A DNA stretch of 64,000 nucleotides. It comes from Synechococcus sp. CS-1332. GTDB taxonomy: Bacteria > Cyanobacteriota > Cyanobacteriia > PCC-6307 > Cyanobiaceae. The notes under the pieces are model-generated. The model was given only the letters and a program-made list of their open reading frames with translations. It was not told the origin of the DNA and did not search any database. This document shows, piece after piece, positions 8,057-19,102 of this stretch. How positions within the stretch are numbered: position 1 is the stretch's first letter; each line of letters starts with the position of its first letter. A program made the position numbers and the translations under genes. The DNA lies in the NCBI RefSeq assembly GCF_025127995.1, contig NZ_JAHLYP010000014.1, positions 1 through 64,000 of the forward strand. Reading direction: 5' to 3'.

Positions 8057-8983
8057 CTAGAGCCCAGCACCGCAGTACTTGCAGTGAAGTGCATCGGTGT
8101 CATGGCCGTTCTTCCTGCAGTCCCCACACACCACCGGCCTGGGCGGCTCCTGTTCCTGGGGGGAGGGAGAATCAGCCGATGCGCTTGCTGTGGGTTCGGG
8201 CGGCCGCAGTACCGAGAGGCCGATCTCGGCGCTTAGGATACCGGTGGGCACAGCGATGATGCTGTAGCCGATCAGCATCACAACTGAGGCCATGAAGCGC
8301 CCCAGCGGCGTCACCGGGGCCACGTCGCCGTAGCCCACCGTGGTGATGGTGACGCAGGCCCAGTAGATGCCCACCGGGATGCTGCGGAAGCCGTCATTGC
8401 CGGCCTCGATCACGTACATCAGGGCGCCGATCACGATCACCAGCGTCACCATCGCCAGCAGGAACACCGTGATCTTGCGCCGGGCGGCGATCAGGGCGCT
8501 CCAGAGCAGCTCCGCCTCCTGCAGGTAGGCCCCCAGCTTCAGCACCCGGAATACCCGCAGCAGCCGCAACACCCGCACCACCAGGAACAGTTGCCCCCCG
8601 CCGATCAGCAGCCCCAGGTAGGTGGGCAGAATTGCCAGCAGATCCACCACCCCGAAGAAGCTGGTCGCGTAGCGCCGCGGCTCGGCGACGACCAGAAGCC
8701 GCAGCAGGTATTCGAGGCTGAACAGCAAGGTGAAGCCCCATTCCAGCCGCAGGAAGGTGGCGGACCAGCGCTGCCGCAACAGCGGATCGCTCTCCAGCAC
8801 CACCGCCAGCACACTCAGGGCAATCGCCAGCATCAGCAGGGCGTCGAAGACCTTGCCGGAGGTTGTTTCCGTTTCGAGGATTGTGCGGCCCAGCCACGGA
8901 CGGCCGACGAGTCGCACCAGCCCCAGGGCCAGGACGACCAGGCCGGCCAGCAGCAGAGGCAGCAGCAGCATCCCTTGATCCAC
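8057..8983 (-). CDS. Voltage-gated-type potassium channel with C-terminal zinc ribbon
   Basis: This is a six-helix Kv-like channel of 308 residues. The S4 segment has regularly spaced arginines (Arg137, 140, 143 and 146 in VVRVLRLLRVFRVLKL), and the selectivity filter TTVGYGD is at 214-220. After the last helix comes a Pro/Ser-rich linker and then two CxxC knuckles, CGDC at 286-289 and CKYC at 301-304, which should form a small zinc ribbon. The ribbon is unusual for the family and may control assembly or redox gating (inference). The gene ends an otherwise separate minus-strand run; the livF homologue starts its 3' end 5 bp away. Confidence 0.88.
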   Translation of the reverse strand: MDQGMLLLPLLLAGLVVLALGLVRLVGRPWLGRTILETETTSGKVFDALLMLAIALSVLAVVLESDPLLRQRWSATFLRLEWGFTLLFSLEYLLRLLVVAEPRRYATSFFGVVDLLAILPTYLGLLIGGGQLFLVVRVLRLLRVFRVLKLGAYLQEAELLWSALIAARRKITVFLLAMVTLVIVIGALMYVIEAGNDGFRSIPVGIYWACVTITTVGYGDVAPVTPLGRFMASVVMLIGYSIIAVPTGILSAEIGLSVLRPPEPTASASADSPSPQEQEPPRPVVCGDCRKNGHDTDALHCKYCGAGL

Positions 8984-8988
8984 TCCCC

Positions 8989-9705
8989 TTATCCGCTCCC
9001 CAGGTAAGTTGCCCGCAGAGCCTCGTCGGCGAGCAGGGCGTCGGCGCTGCCCTCCAGGCTGATGCTGCCGCCCTCAAGCACCACGCCGCGGTCGGCGATC
9101 TCCAGGGCGGCGGTGGCGTTCTGCTCCACCAGCAGCATCGACAGCCCCTCCCTGTGCAGCGCGGCCAGGGCGGCCATCACCTCGGCCACCAGCTTCGGCG
9201 CCAGACCCAGGCTGGGCTCATCCAGCAGCAGCAGGCTGGGCCGGCCCATCAGGGCCCGGGCAATCGCCAGCATCTGCTGCTCGCCCCCGGACAGGTTGCC
9301 GGCCAGCTGGCGGCGCCGTTCCGCCAGGCGGGGGAAGAGGCCGTAGCAGCGCTCCAGGTCGGCGGAGATGCCGGCCCGATCGCGCCGCAGCCAGGCGCCC
9401 AGCTCCAGGTTGGTGGCCACGGTCTGCCGCGCCAGCACCCGCCGCCCCTCCGGGCAGTGGCCGATGCCGAGCCGCACCGTGCGGTGGGTGCGCATCCCCG
9501 CCAGGTCGGCGCCGCGCCACAGCACCTGGCCGGCGGCGGCGCCGACCAGAGCGGAGATGGCCCGCAGGGTGGTGCTCTTGCCGGCGCCGTTGGCCCCCAG
9601 CAGGGTCACCAGCTCGCCCTGGTGCACCTGCAGATCGAGGCCCCGCAGGGCAGTGAGGGCGCCGTAGCGCACCGTGAGCTTGCGCAGCTCCAGCAGCGGC
9701 GTCAT
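8989..9705 (-). CDS. livF: Branched-chain/neutral amino-acid ABC transporter ATPase (LivF type)
   Basis: This is the second ATPase of a high-affinity LIV-type importer, 238 residues. Walker A GANGAGKST, the LSGGEQQ signature, Walker B LLLLDEP and the H-loop-equivalent LLVEQN (Gln in the switch region, usual for LivF) are all present. It is the last gene of a minus-strand run and its start overlaps the livG stop by 4 bp, so it is translationally coupled. Cyanobacterial homologues are known as the N-I neutral amino-acid system and as urea transporters; the linked binding protein favours amino acids. Confidence 0.9.
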   Translation of the reverse strand: MTPLLELRKLTVRYGALTALRGLDLQVHQGELVTLLGANGAGKSTTLRAISALVGAAAGQVLWRGADLAGMRTHRTVRLGIGHCPEGRRVLARQTVATNLELGAWLRRDRAGISADLERCYGLFPRLAERRRQLAGNLSGGEQQMLAIARALMGRPSLLLLDEPSLGLAPKLVAEVMAALAALHREGLSMLLVEQNATAALEIADRGVVLEGGSISLEGSADALLADEALRATYLGSG

Positions 9706-10547
9706 CGCCCCTCTCCAGCGGCGCTTCCCTGGCCGCCGCCCGAACCCCCACCCGAACCCCCCAGGTAGGCCTCAATCACTCGCGGATCCGTGCGCACCTC
9801 GGCGGGGCTGCCCAGGGCGATCCGTTCGCCGAAGTTGAGCACCGCCAGCCGGTCGCAGAGGCGCATCATCAGCGGCACGTGGTGCTCGATGATCAGCACC
9901 GTCAGGGCGAAGTGGTCGCGGATCCGGCTGATCAGCTGCCGCAGGTCGTCCTTCTCGGCCGGGTTCATGCCGGCGGCGGGTTCATCCAGCAGCAGCAGCC
10001 GTGGCGCCGTCGCCAGGGCCCGGGCGATCTCCAGCCGGCGGCGGTCGCCGTAGGGCAGATCCCCGGCCCGCTGCTCGGCCAGGGCTGCCAGCTCCAGCAG
10101 CGTCAGCAGCTCCATGGCCCGGGCCTCCAGCCGCTCCTGGTGGCGGCGAAAGGCGCCATTGCCCAGCAGGGCCCCCAGCAGGGGGGCGCGGGCGGCGTGG
10201 TGCAGGCCCACCAGCACGTTCTCCCGCACCGACAGGCTCTCGAACAGGCGCAGGTTCTGGAAGGTGCGGGCGATGCCGAGCCGGTTGAGGCCGCACGGCC
10301 CCAGTCCTGCGGTGGGCACACCCCGCCACAGGCAACGGCCGCCGCTGGGGGTGGTGAGGCCGGAGATCACGTTGAACAGGGTTGTTTTGCCGGCGCCGTT
10401 GGGTCCGATCAGGCCGAAGATCTCGCCTTCCGCCAGCTCCAGACTCACCTGATCGAGGGCCAGCAGGCCGCCGAAGCGGCAGCTGATGGCCTCCACCTGC
10501 AGCAGGGGTGTGGTGGCCGCGGTGGAGCCATCGGGGCTGGCGCTCAT
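9702..10547 (-). CDS. livG: Branched-chain/neutral amino-acid ABC transporter ATPase (LivG type)
   Basis: This ATPase has 281 residues with Walker A GPNGAGKTT, a LivG-type Q-loop segment (GIARTFQNLRLF), the region PYGDRRRLEIARALA in place of a strict LSGGQ, Walker B LLLLDEPAAGMNP and the switch motif IIEHH. The degenerate signature and the AAGMNP motif are normal for LivG. The C-terminus is a Gly/Ser-rich tail. The gene overlaps livM and livF by 4 bp on either side, so the transporter subunits should be made together. Confidence 0.9.
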   Translation of the reverse strand: MSASPDGSTAATTPLLQVEAISCRFGGLLALDQVSLELAEGEIFGLIGPNGAGKTTLFNVISGLTTPSGGRCLWRGVPTAGLGPCGLNRLGIARTFQNLRLFESLSVRENVLVGLHHAARAPLLGALLGNGAFRRHQERLEARAMELLTLLELAALAEQRAGDLPYGDRRRLEIARALATAPRLLLLDEPAAGMNPAEKDDLRQLISRIRDHFALTVLIIEHHVPLMMRLCDRLAVLNFGERIALGSPAEVRTDPRVIEAYLGGSGGGSGGGQGSAAGEGR

Positions 10548-11464
10548 GGGGTCTGCGGCGCCTGGTGGCCCCGGCCGCGGCTACGGCCCAGCACGGCGGC
10601 CAGTCCCCGCAGCCGCTCCGCCGTGACCAGTCCCTGGGGAAAGAACAGTGGTCCGAGCAGGATCACCGCGCCGAACAGGATCAGGCGCAGGTCCCCCACC
10701 GGTCGCAGCAGCTCCGGCAGGGCGGTGAGCGCCAGGCCCCCCAGCACCGGCCCCAGCCAGAACCGGGAACCGCCGAACACCACGAAGGCCAGGGTGGTGA
10801 TGCTGGCATCGAAGCTGCCGGCCCGGGCGTTCCAGGAATTGAAGAAATGGGCCGCCAGCGCCCCGGTGATGCCGGCGAGCACGGCGCTGGCCACGAAGGC
10901 GATCAGCTTGGTGCGCGGCGTGTCGATGCCCACGCTGGCGGCCGCCAGTTCGTCGTCGCGGATGGCGGCCATCGCCCGCCCCAGCCGCAGGGCCTCCAGC
11001 CGCTGGCACAGCCAGCTGGCCACGGCCAGCAGAGCCAGGGTGAACAGCACGTAGCCGCCGGCGTGCTCGAAGGGCTGGGGGATGCCGAAGATGCCCATGG
11101 CCCCGCCGGTGAAGGGCAGGTTGAGGTTGAGCACCCGCAGGATCTCCACCAGGGCGATCGTGGCGATGGCCAGGTAGATGCCCCGCAGCCGCAGCACCGG
11201 CCGGCCGATCGCCAGGGCGATCAGGCCCGCCAGGGCCCCGCCGAGTGCCATCTCCGCCAGCAGGGCCGGCAACGGCGAGGTGGCGCCGCTGCCGGCGAAG
11301 GCGGGAACGCCGGTGGAGAGCAGGGCGGCCACGTAGCCCCCCACCGCATAGAAGCCCGGGGTGGCCAGCGACAGCTGGCCGCAGCGCAGGGGCAGGTAGA
11401 CCGAGAGCGCCAGGAGGGCGCCGAGCAGCATCTGTTCGAGCAGGGCGGCGTCCATGGTCCTCAC
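10544..11464 (-). CDS. livM: Branched-chain/neutral amino-acid ABC permease (LivM type)
   Basis: This is an inner-membrane permease subunit of 306 residues with 8-9 hydrophobic helices. The LivM features visible are LATPGFYAVGGYVAALLS near the N-terminus, RDDELAAASVGID (the EAA-like coupling loop that contacts the ATPases) and a GGxGxxxGP-like helix pair near the end (GGSRFWLGPVLGG). It sits between livH and livG with 4-bp overlaps. Confidence 0.88.
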   Translation of the reverse strand: MRTMDAALLEQMLLGALLALSVYLPLRCGQLSLATPGFYAVGGYVAALLSTGVPAFAGSGATSPLPALLAEMALGGALAGLIALAIGRPVLRLRGIYLAIATIALVEILRVLNLNLPFTGGAMGIFGIPQPFEHAGGYVLFTLALLAVASWLCQRLEALRLGRAMAAIRDDELAAASVGIDTPRTKLIAFVASAVLAGITGALAAHFFNSWNARAGSFDASITTLAFVVFGGSRFWLGPVLGGLALTALPELLRPVGDLRLILFGAVILLGPLFFPQGLVTAERLRGLAAVLGRSRGRGHQAPQTP

Positions 11465-12390
11465 ACCTTGGTGGGCAGGGGCCGGCCCAGCAGCCCCCGG
11501 GGCCGCAGCAGCAGCACCAGGAACAGAAAGCCGTAGCTCACCGCATCTTTGTAACCCGACCAGTCGGCCGGCACGAAGGCTTCCGCCAGGCCGACGATCA
11601 GCCCCCCCAGCACCGCCCCCGGCACGCTGCCCAGCCCGCCCAGCACCAGCACCGCCAGGCCCTTGAGGCCGTAGCCGATGCCGAAGTAGGGCCCGGCGAT
11701 GCTGACGCTCAGCCCCACCAGCCCGCCGGCCACCCCGGCCAGGAAGCCGCTGAGCCCGAAGGCCAGACGCACCATCGCCGTGCTGTCGATGCCCAGCAGC
11801 TGGGCGGTTTCAGGGTCTTCGGCCACCGCCTGCAGACCCTTGCCGTTGCGGCTGCCCTCCAGCCAGAGGGTGAGCAGGGCCAGCAGCAGCACCGCGATCC
11901 CCAGCAACAGCGCCTGCACCGTGCGTACCCTCGCGCCCAGCAGGGGGAACGAGGCCGGTAGGCCGCCGAGGGCACCCGTGGGGATGGCATAGCTTTCGGC
12001 TCCCACCAGCAGCTGGATCAGGTTCACCAGGATCACGCCGGCCCCGAGGCTGGTGATCAGGGCCAGCAGCGGGTCGGCCCGGCGGCGGCGCAGGGGGCGG
12101 AACGCCACCCGCTCCACCAGCAGGGCCACCAGGGCCGCCCCCAGACCCGCCAGGGGCAGGGCGCCCCAGAAGGGCAGGGCGACGGGAAGCTGGAAGCCGG
12201 CCAGCAGACCGTTGGCCCCCACGGCGCCGCCGATCAGCAGGTAGGTGAAGTAGGCCCCGAGGGTGAACACGGCCCCATGGGCGAAGTTGATCACCCCCAG
12301 CACCGAGAACACCAGGGTGTAGCCCAGGGCGAACAACCCATAGACCGCCCCCACCGAAAGACCGTTGACCAGGATCTGGATCAGGTCCAC
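11461..12390 (-). CDS. livH: Branched-chain/neutral amino-acid ABC permease (LivH type)
   Basis: This is the partner permease, 309 residues. It opens with the characteristic VNGLSVGAVYGLFALGYTLV and INFAHGAVFTLGAY, has about eight membrane helices, and carries the coupling segment EDPETAQLLGID that contacts the ATPase subunits. GGLGSVPGAVLGGLIVG near the C-terminus is also typical. The gene begins 7 bp after the substrate-binding protein and overlaps livM by 4 bp. Confidence 0.9.
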   Translation of the reverse strand: MDLIQILVNGLSVGAVYGLFALGYTLVFSVLGVINFAHGAVFTLGAYFTYLLIGGAVGANGLLAGFQLPVALPFWGALPLAGLGAALVALLVERVAFRPLRRRRADPLLALITSLGAGVILVNLIQLLVGAESYAIPTGALGGLPASFPLLGARVRTVQALLLGIAVLLLALLTLWLEGSRNGKGLQAVAEDPETAQLLGIDSTAMVRLAFGLSGFLAGVAGGLVGLSVSIAGPYFGIGYGLKGLAVLVLGGLGSVPGAVLGGLIVGLAEAFVPADWSGYKDAVSYGFLFLVLLLRPRGLLGRPLPTKV

Positions 12391-12397
12391 CCGGTGA

Positions 12398-13593
12398 TCA
12401 CTTCAGCAAGGCGAAGCGTCCGCTGCGCCCGCCAGGATCCATGCGCACCTGGGCCACGAAGAACTGGCTCTGGATCACCTCACCCTCCGGGGTGAAACGG
12501 ATCTCGCCCAGGGGGGTGGCATAGGTGCCGGCCAGGATCTCCTGCATCAGCTGCTTGCGGGCCGCCGCCAGGGTGGCGCCGGCCAGGGGCTGGCGTTTGT
12601 CGAGGCGCACCAGGGCCTCGCCGATCACCTGCAGGGCCGTGTAGGCCTGGGCGGTGAGCTGGGGCGGGATGGCGCCCCCCTTGGCCGCCTGGAAGGCCTT
12701 CAGGAAGGCCGCATTGGCGGGGGTGTCAAGTTCGGGGCTGTAGGCCTGGGCGATCAGCAGCCCGTCGCAGTATTTCTGGCAGATCGGGTAGATGTTGGGG
12801 GTGTTCATGCCGTTGCCGGCCACGATCAGGCCCCGGTAGCCCAGTTCCCGCAGCTGGCGGATCAGGTTGCCCCCATCCACCGCCTGCAGCGATAGCACGA
12901 TCAGATCAGGCTTCTCCCGCAGGGCCGCGCTGATCTGGTTCTGGAAGTCCTGGTCGTTGAGCTGGGTGCGCTGCACCGTCACCGGATCGAGCCCCCGCTC
13001 CTTGAGGGCCTTCTGGAAGATGGTGGTTTCGGCGGTGCTGTAGGCGTCGTCCTGGGCGTAGAACACCGCCGCCCGCTTCAGCCCCGGCTGGATCTTCAGG
13101 GCCTGTTCGATGGCCAGGGGCGCGATCACCGAGCTCTGGGCCGACACCCGGCTGATGAAAAAGCCGATCTCCGGGATGCCGGTGGCCGTGTTGGAGGGGG
13201 CCACCACTGGAACACCGCGGCGCTGGGCGATGGGGTCGGCGGAGAAGGCCTGCTGGGAGAGGGTGGGGCCGATCAGGGCCAGCACCCCCCGGTTGATCTG
13301 CAGGGTGAAGGCCGCGTTGGCCCCCGGTTCGTCGCTGCCGCTGTCCTCCAGGGCCAGCTTCAGGGGCTTGCCGTTGATGCCGCCGCCGCCGTTGCGCTGC
13401 TGCAGGGCCAGCTCCAGGCCGATCTTCTGGTCCTGGCCGTAGACGTTGGCGTTGCCGGTGAGGGCCAGCACCGCACCCACCGGCACGCCGCCGGCCACGT
13501 CGAGGGGCTGGTTGCCGGGATCGGAGGCACAGCCTGCGAGCAGCAGGGTCAGGGTCAGCAGCCCCGTGCCGACCCGCAGGAGACGACCGACGC

Positions 13594-13597
<4 letters not shown>
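12398..13597 (-). CDS. Amino-acid ABC transporter substrate-binding lipoprotein
   Basis: This periplasmic binding protein of the LivJ/NatB family has 399 residues with a lipoprotein signal ending LLAGC. The mature part starts with [18 protein letters not shown], the ligand-pocket region of peripheral-type binding proteins. It continues with the two-lobed fold segments [14 protein letters not shown] and [10 protein letters not shown]. It most probably binds a neutral or branched-chain amino acid; it does not look like the urea-binding UrtA. The start is a GTG whose GTGA overlaps the hemL stop, so translation follows hemL directly. Confidence 0.87.
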
Positions 13598-14949
<1,352 letters not shown>

Positions 14950-15045
14950 TCGTTTCCCATCCTGACCCAGAAGGGTGCCGGGGTGCCTGGCCTCAGTAAG
15001 TTCGGAAGCAATGCCCCTCCTCCCCCGGCCCACAGGAGCCCCTGC

Positions 15046-16548
15046 GTGACGATCGACTGGGCCGCGATGGAGCGCCACTGCCGCGCCCTGCTGCCGGCGC
15101 GGGCGGTGGTGGCGGCGCCCCAGGAGCTGCTGGCCTACGACTGCGACGGCCTCACCCTGCATCGGGAACAGCCCTCGCTGGTGGTGCTGCCGGAAACCAC
15201 CGCGCAGGTGGCCGCCGTGCTGCGCCTCTGCCACGCCAAAGGCGTGCCCTTCGTGGCTAGAGGCAGCGGCACCGGCCTCTCCGGTGGCGCCCTGGCGGAG
15301 AACGGCGCCCTGGTGATCGCCACCACGCGGATGCGCTCGATCCTGAAGGTGGATCTGGCCAACCGGCGCATCACCGTGCAGCCGGGGGTGATCAACGGCT
15401 GGGTCACCCGGGCGGTGAGCGGCGACGGCTTCTACTACGCCCCGGATCCCTCCAGCCAGGTGGTGTGCTCGATCGGCGGCAATGTGGCCGAAAACTCCGG
15501 TGGGGTGCACTGCCTCAAGTACGGCGTCACCAGCAACCACGTGCTGGAGATGGAGGTGGTGCTCCCCGACGGCACCATCACCACCCTGGGCAGCGGCCTG
15601 GCCGAGTCCCCCGAGCTCGATCTGCGCGGGGTGTTCATCGGCAGCGAAGGCACCCTTGGCATCGCCACCGCCATCACCCTGCGGCTGCTGCGGGCGCCCC
15701 AGAGCGTGGCGGTGCTGCTGGCCGATTTCACCGCCATGGAGGCCGCCGGCGAGGCGGTGCGTCTGGTGACGGCGGCCGGCGTGCTGCCGGCGGGGATGGA
15801 GATCATGGACAACTTCACGATCAACGCCGTCGACGATCTGTTCGGCCATGACGAGTACCCCCGCGATGCGGCGGCGGTGCTGCTGATCGAACTCGACGGG
15901 CAGGAGCGGGAGGTGACGGCCGCCGTGGAGATCGCCGGTGAGCTCTGCCGCCGGGCCGGCGCCCGCACGATCCGGCGGGCCTCGAGTGAGGTCGACCGGG
16001 CCCTGTTGTGGAAGGGCCGCAAGTCCGCCTTTGCCGCCGTCGGCCGTATCACCCCCACCTATTACGTGCAGGACGGCGTGGTGCCCCGCAGTGCCCTGCC
16101 CGCCGTGCTGGCGGCGATCGAGGCGCTGAGCCGCCGCTACGAGCTGCCGGTGGCGAACGTGTTCCATGCCGGTGACGGCAATCTCCACCCCCTGATCCTG
16201 TATCGGGCCGACGAGCCCGGCGTGATCGAGCGGGTGCAGGCGCTGGGGGCCGACATCCTGCGTCTCTGCATCGAGGCCGGCGGCAGCATCACCGGTGAGC
16301 ATGGGGTGGGTAGCGACAAGCGCTGCTACCTCGACTGGATGTTCGCCCCCGACGACCTGGCCACGATGCGGCTGGTGCGAGAAGCCTTCGACCCGGCTGG
16401 CCTGGCCAACCCCGGCAAGATCTTCCCCACCCCGCGCAGCTGCGGCGAATCGGCGCGGCGCCAGGCCTCGTCGCTCAGTGTGCGGCTTGACGGGCCAGTC
16501 AGCGATGGCGTTCTGACGCCGAGCCTGGAGCCCCTGGACGTCTTCTGA
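15046..16548 (+). CDS. glcD: FAD-linked oxidase, glycolate oxidase subunit GlcD type
   Basis: This is the flavin subunit of a glycolate (or D-lactate) dehydrogenase, 500 residues. In cyanobacteria glycolate dehydrogenase oxidises photorespiratory glycolate. FAD-binding (PCMH) motifs are present: [34 protein letters not shown] and [12 protein letters not shown]. The C-terminal region has [11 protein letters not shown] and [14 protein letters not shown] chose GTG 15046 because AGGAG precedes it by 9 bases; a frame from 14983 has no such site. It is divergent from hemL. The iron-sulfur subunit (GlcE/F) is not next to it. Confidence 0.87.
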   Translation: MTIDWAAMERHCRALLPARAVVAAPQELLAYDCDGLTLHREQPSLVVLPETTAQVAAVLRLCHAKGVPFVARGSGTGLSGGALAENGALVIATTRMRSILKVDLANRRITVQPGVINGWVTRAVSGDGFYYAPDPSSQVVCSIGGNVAENSGGVHCLKYGVTSNHVLEMEVVLPDGTITTLGSGLAESPELDLRGVFIGSEGTLGIATAITLRLLRAPQSVAVLLADFTAMEAAGEAVRLVTAAGVLPAGMEIMDNFTINAVDDLFGHDEYPRDAAAVLLIELDGQEREVTAAVEIAGELCRRAGARTIRRASSEVDRALLWKGRKSAFAAVGRITPTYYVQDGVVPRSALPAVLAAIEALSRRYELPVANVFHAGDGNLHPLILYRADEPGVIERVQALGADILRLCIEAGGSITGEHGVGSDKRCYLDWMFAPDDLATMRLVREAFDPAGLANPGKIFPTPRSCGESARRQASSLSVRLDGPVSDGVLTPSLEPLDVF

Positions 16549-16601
16549 TCCTGGCTGAGGCGTCGGATCTACGTTGAAGGGCCTTCCACGCTCCGCGCTC
16601 C

Positions 16602-16895
16602 ATGAACATCCGTCTGGTGGCCATCCTGGGTGTGGCGGCTGTGCTGGTTGCCTCGACCCCCGCCCGGGCCCAGGCGCAGGCACCGGTCGTCAACCTGGTG
16701 GCCAAAAGGGTGGTCGAGCGTTTTCAGAAGTCCAGCTGCGAGCAGCTGTGGGCGGCCCGCAGCGAGCGGCGTGGGTCGCAGGAACAGCGGGTGCTCGACA
16801 TGCTCAATGACGAGCCCCAGATGCGCCAGGCCTTTCTCGATCAGATCTCCGGTCCGGTGATGAACAAGCTGTTCGTCTGCGGGATGATCCCCTGA
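16602..16895 (+). CDS. Small secreted protein of unknown function
   Basis: This 97-residue protein has a clear signal peptide ([18 protein letters not shown], cleavage near PARAQAQA). The mature part is helical and charged and carries two Cys (KSSCEQLW and LFVCGMIP), possibly a disulfide pair. I cannot name the family. It stands alone between the glcD-type gene and the convergent chrA gene. Confidence 0.65.
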   Translation: MNIRLVAILGVAAVLVASTPARAQAQAPVVNLVAKRVVERFQKSSCEQLWAARSERRGSQEQRVLDMLNDEPQMRQAFLDQISGPVMNKLFVCGMIP

Positions 16896-16904
16896 GCCAC
16901 CCAC

Positions 16905-18254
16905 TCAGCCACCCGCGGTGAGCCACCAGCGTCCCAGGCCCACCACGGTGGCGGCGCCGATCACGGGCAACGCGCCGAGGCCCCGGCCCAGCAGCACCAC
17001 AGCCGCCAGCAGCATCAGCACTGCGCCGCCATCGAGGCGGCCTGCAGGAGCCAGGGCCGGTCCGGCCAGGTAGAGCGCCAGGCTCAGGATCACCCCCACC
17101 ACCGCGGCGGTGATGGAGGTGAGGGGGGCGCCGACGCGCAGGTCCTCGCGGCTCGCTTCCACCAGGGGACCTCCGGCCAGGATGAACAGGAAGGAGGGCA
17201 GGAAGGTGAACCAGACCACCACCAGGCCTGCCACCACCCCGGCCGAAAGGGTGCCGCTGGCGTTCCAGCCCCCCATGAAGCCCACGAAGGCCACCACCAT
17301 GATCAGCGGCCCCGGCGTGGTCTCCCCCAGGGCCAGGCCGTCCACCATCTGGCCGGCCTCCAGCCAGCCGTAGGTCTCCACCGCCCCCTGGGCCACGTAG
17401 GGCAGCACGGCATAGGCGCCCCCGAAACTGACCAGGGCCACCTTGGTGAAGAAGCGGGCCATGGTGGCCAGCTGGCCATTCCAGCCGCCCGCCAGGCTCA
17501 GCAGGGTCAGGGGCAGGCCGAGGGCCACACCGCCCCCCAGCAGGGTGAGGGCGAGGCGGCGCCAGTGGAAGCGGGCGTGGGCGGGGGTCGGCGTGTCGTC
17601 GCCGTGCAGGGCGATGCAGGGTGTGGCGTCGGCCGTCGCATCGGCAGTGGCGCTGGCGACGTGTCGCGACGGGGCCTGGAACAGGGCCGGTCGCAGCCGG
17701 CCACCAATCCAGCCCACCAGGGCCGTGGCGATGATCAGAGCCGGGTAGGGCACCCGCCCCACCGCCAGGGCCAGGCAGGCCGCCGCCGCGATCAGCAATA
17801 GCGCCGGGTTGTGGAGCGTGCGCCGCCCCAGCCGCCAGGCGGCCTGGAGCACGATTCCGAGCACTGCCGGTTTTAGTGCCCAGAACACCGCCACCAGAAC
17901 CGGCAGCTGGCCCCAGAGGGCATAGATCGCCGAGAGGCCCAGCAGCACCAGCACCGAGGGCAGCAGGAACAGGCCCCCGGCGATCAGGGCGCCGCCCAGG
18001 CCGTGCATCAGCCAGCCGAGATAGGTGGCCAGCTGGGTGGCCTCCGGCCCCGGCAGCAGCATGCAGTAGTTGAGCGCGTGCAGGAAGCGCCGCTCCGACA
18101 GCCAGCGCCTCCGCTCCACCAGCTCGGTATGTAGCAGGGCGATCTGGCCGGCCGGCCCGCCGAAGCTGACCAGTCCCAGCTGCAGCCAGAAGCGGGCGGC
18201 GGTGGCGAGGGGGACCGCTGGCGATGACGCCGGTAGGGAGGTGGCCGGGGTCAT
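16905..18254 (-). CDS. chrA: Chromate transporter ChrA, two-domain form
   Basis: This CHR-family membrane protein has 449 residues with two homologous halves. Both carry the family motif: FWLQLGLVSFGGPAGQIALLH near residue 22 in the first and FTKVALVSFGGAYAVLPY in the second. Further marks are LLPGPEATQLATYLG in the first half and LGETTPGPLIMVV in the second. The family exports chromate in some bacteria; in cyanobacteria its physiological substrate is often unproven. Chromate enters cells through sulfate transporters, and a sulfate-uptake cluster lies about 0.8 kb upstream. Its ATG overlaps the amidotransferase stop by 4 bp. Confidence 0.9.
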   Translation of the reverse strand: MTPATSLPASSPAVPLATAARFWLQLGLVSFGGPAGQIALLHTELVERRRWLSERRFLHALNYCMLLPGPEATQLATYLGWLMHGLGGALIAGGLFLLPSVLVLLGLSAIYALWGQLPVLVAVFWALKPAVLGIVLQAAWRLGRRTLHNPALLLIAAAACLALAVGRVPYPALIIATALVGWIGGRLRPALFQAPSRHVASATADATADATPCIALHGDDTPTPAHARFHWRRLALTLLGGGVALGLPLTLLSLAGGWNGQLATMARFFTKVALVSFGGAYAVLPYVAQGAVETYGWLEAGQMVDGLALGETTPGPLIMVVAFVGFMGGWNASGTLSAGVVAGLVVVWFTFLPSFLFILAGGPLVEASREDLRVGAPLTSITAAVVGVILSLALYLAGPALAPAGRLDGGAVLMLLAAVVLLGRGLGALPVIGAATVVGLGRWWLTAGG

Positions 18255-19054
18255 TCGATCTCCGTTGCTCGACCCATCGGATCGGTGTGGCGGACCACCT
18301 CACCGCCTCGCAGCAACAAGGCCTCCCCGGGATCCAGGGGGATCCAGCGCTCATCGGTGGTCAGGGGTTCGGTGCTCACGATCGTCACCACGTCGTTGGG
18401 GCCGGCAAGCTTGGCGAAGTCGACGCTGAGGTCGTCGTCGGCGAGGGTGGCCCTGGCGAAGGGAGCCCTGCGGGTGATGCGGTGCAGCTTGGTGCTGGCG
18501 TAGGCAAAGAGCCAGCGGCCGTTGCTGATCAGGCCGTTGAAGATGCCGGTGGCGGCCAGTCGGCTGGAGGCGACCGCCAGGGCCTCGAACAGTCCGGCTT
18601 CATCCTCCGCATCAAGGCCAGCCCGCTCAAGCTCCCCGAGGATCCAGCAGAAGGCGGCCTCGCTGTCGGTGGAACCTTCCGGACGGAACACGGGCGTTTC
18701 CGGCAGTGGCCCTTCGAGGTGGCCGTTATGGGCGAACACCCACTCCTGGCCGTGCCAGCGGCGATGGAAGGGGTGGCAGTTCTGAAGGGCCACCACACCC
18801 TGGGTAGCCTTGCGGATGTGGGCGATCGAACAGTGGGCCTTGAGGTCGAGGGCCGCCACCTGGGCGGCGATCTTTGAGAAGGCCGCCGGGGCGTCCTCCC
18901 GGTACAGATACACGCCGCGGCCGTCGGGGTCGAAGCTGGCCACCCCCCAACCATCCCCATGGCAACCGGTGGCTCCGCCCCGGCGGGTGAGGCCATGGAA
19001 GGAGAAGCGCATGTCGGTGGGGGTGTTGGCGCTGAGGGCCAGCAGTTCGCACAT
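18251..19054 (-). CDS. Class II glutamine amidotransferase
   Basis: This 267-residue Ntn-hydrolase begins MCELLALSA, so Cys2 is the predicted nucleophile once Met1 is removed. The oxyanion and substrate-binding segments typical of the YafJ/EgtC-like group follow: GGATGCHGDGWGVA, IAHIRKAT and FAHNGHLEG. No synthase domain is attached, so the ammonia acceptor or the actual peptide substrate is unknown. It is translationally coupled to chrA by a 4-bp overlap. Confidence 0.85.
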   Translation of the reverse strand: MCELLALSANTPTDMRFSFHGLTRRGGATGCHGDGWGVASFDPDGRGVYLYREDAPAAFSKIAAQVAALDLKAHCSIAHIRKATQGVVALQNCHPFHRRWHGQEWVFAHNGHLEGPLPETPVFRPEGSTDSEAAFCWILGELERAGLDAEDEAGLFEALAVASSRLAATGIFNGLISNGRWLFAYASTKLHRITRRAPFARATLADDDLSVDFAKLAGPNDVVTIVSTEPLTTDERWIPLDPGEALLLRGGEVVRHTDPMGRATEIE

Positions 19055-19102
19055 CGTCTGGCAGCCACCGTCGCCACCATTGTCTTCGCAGGGGCGCCCG
19101 GA

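Noticed and set aside
14950-16683. Minus-strand open frame of about 580 codons upstream of hemL
   Set aside because: It is antisense to the clear glcD-type gene and lacks any domain; long open frames opposite genes are usual in high-GC codon bias.
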